A DNA stretch of 64,000 nt from Trochalopteron elliotii (taxonomy: Eukaryota; Chordata; Aves; Passeriformes; Leiothrichidae): the NCBI GenBank assembly GCA_024734555.1, contig JANPWX010019802.1, forward strand, positions 248,001-312,000, written 5' to 3'. Both the position numbers and the translations under genes were made by a program. Every line of letters starts with the position of its first letter. Position 1 is the first letter of the stretch. This document shows, piece by piece, positions 63,061 through 64,000 of this stretch. The notes under the pieces were generated by a model that ran no database searches, was not told the origin of the DNA, and saw only the letters and a program-made list of their open reading frames with translations.

Positions 63061-64000
63061 GTCCTTGTAGAGTTTTTCTGTATTGGTGTGCTGTCTGGAA
63101 GAACATCTGGAATTTGCATTTTAGTCTTCCATACCAATCTACTCAACAAGGAGCAGTTGTCTATTTAAAGCATCCATCTTCTTGCATCAAACTGCTTAAT
63201 ATTTTTGTGAAGGAGTCAAGGATGTAGTGTAAATATCCTATATATATTAATTGTTATAGAACAGAAGCAGTATCAAGATAGGATAACTGAATTTTATATA
63301 GAAAAAAATATTTATTGCTTGAAAAAGTAAGTTATCATAGTTTTACATAGTTCTCCTGGTACTATGAGAACTCAACACATTCTCCCATAGATTATCACTG
63401 AATAAGGTGAGCCTTTTCATAGTTAAGATGATTTCCCCTTCTCTTAGAAGGTTACTTACAAGTAAGTATTCTTTCAAGAGAAGAAGATTTTTAGTACTGT
63501 CTTGAACAATCCATGGAAACAATAATACATTAGCCTTCACCAAAATTAGGTTACTTTATTGTTAGCTTTGGAAAAACTGGTATCTTTAGGGTTCTTTTTA
63601 AGCTGGAAGTCCAATGGTTAGTGAAATTATTTGTTTCTTTCTATAATTTTGGCAGTGATTATTTTGTGATAAAACTAAGCATATTACATTCAAATAAACT
63701 ATCTTAAAAGGTATTATTTTAGAAATATCTGCAGAAATTCTTTTCTCATCATTTTATGCTGTAGGCCAAGGCAAAGAGAAAATATAAACAATTTATTCTT
63801 TGGTCTGTGGAGGACCCAAAACTTGCTGGTTATTCTGAAGAGATTAAGCCAATTTTCAATCCTCCACTAATTGTAATGTACAAATTCAAATGGCTAGTTA
63901 AAGCTAACAGAAGGCTGTGCAGACTGACATTTCAAGTTTTCATCAATATTACATGCTTAACAGGGGGGACATTTTTTGCTTTGTGCAAGAGCAGCAGTAA
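63061..64000. other. Unique AT-rich intronic DNA to window end
   Basis: Nothing recognised. The next CWC27 coding exon is not visible here. Confidence 0.5.

Larger units (their letters stand above)
54202..64000 (+). other. CWC27: CWC27 intron, open at the right edge
   Basis: Starts with the GTGAGT donor after the third exon. It contains a minus-strand CR1 (55138-55385), a plus-strand CR1 (58688-59546), an exon-like open segment (59642-59900), an ancient CR1 scrap (62985-63060) and a short GA repeat (62784-62798). The next canonical exon, encoding the basic C-terminus, was not found. Confidence 0.8.

Noticed and set aside
1..64000. Search for tRNA, rRNA, snRNA, LTR retrovirus, CRISPR or a phage-like cassette
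   Set aside because: No cloverleaf, snRNA head, LTR pair, primer-binding site or spaced identical repeats were recognised by eye.

Overview
This window looks like nuclear DNA from a bird. It is AT-rich and intron-dominated, and its recognisable interspersed repeats are chicken-repeat-1 (CR1) LINEs. Several of these have the typical 5' truncation, and two end in the avian CR1 tail (ATTCTATGAT-type, near 17100 and 59521). I saw no Alu, L1, bacterial-style operon, tRNA, rRNA or CRISPR array.

The only functional gene I can support is CWC27, which encodes a spliceosome-associated cyclophilin-like protein, on the plus strand. Three consecutive internal coding exons are present: 41828-41925, 51175-51284 and 54098-54201. 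All three have proper AG/GT borders, their phases join exactly, and together they encode about 103 residues of the charged, coiled-coil C-terminal region. The N-terminal PPIase-fold exons lie to the left of the window and the last roughly 50 codons to the right. By this reading the first 41.8 kb is one very long intron (or has small exons I missed), followed by introns of 9.2 kb and 2.8 kb and an open intron of at least 9.8 kb. From known synteny (human 5q12 to avian Z), the locus is probably Z-linked; this is inference.

The introns hold two layers of CR1. Younger copies lie at 5135-5815 (-), 8581-8697 (-), 9480-9891 (-), 9892-10012 (-), 10019-10446 (+), 11118-11265 (+), 15750-17115 (+, about 1.4 kb with reverse-transcriptase remnants), 55138-55385 (-) and 58688-59546 (+). 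Much older amniote-wide CR1/L3-like fragments lie near 15318-15480, 18478-18640, 30885-31260 and 62985-63060.

Four stretches read like decayed protein-coding sequence without a clear parent: 43246-43848 (+, with a faint enolase-like pattern), 51962-52963 (+), 48362-48610 (-) and 34335-34700 (-). A fifth, at 59642-59900 (+), is an open exon-like segment with a good 3' splice site, in phase with the preceding CWC27 exon. These are the best leads for anything undescribed, but all are low-confidence calls made by eye. I found no convincing new biological system. The remainder is unremarkable unique intronic DNA with small hairpins, short tandem repeats and homopolymer runs.
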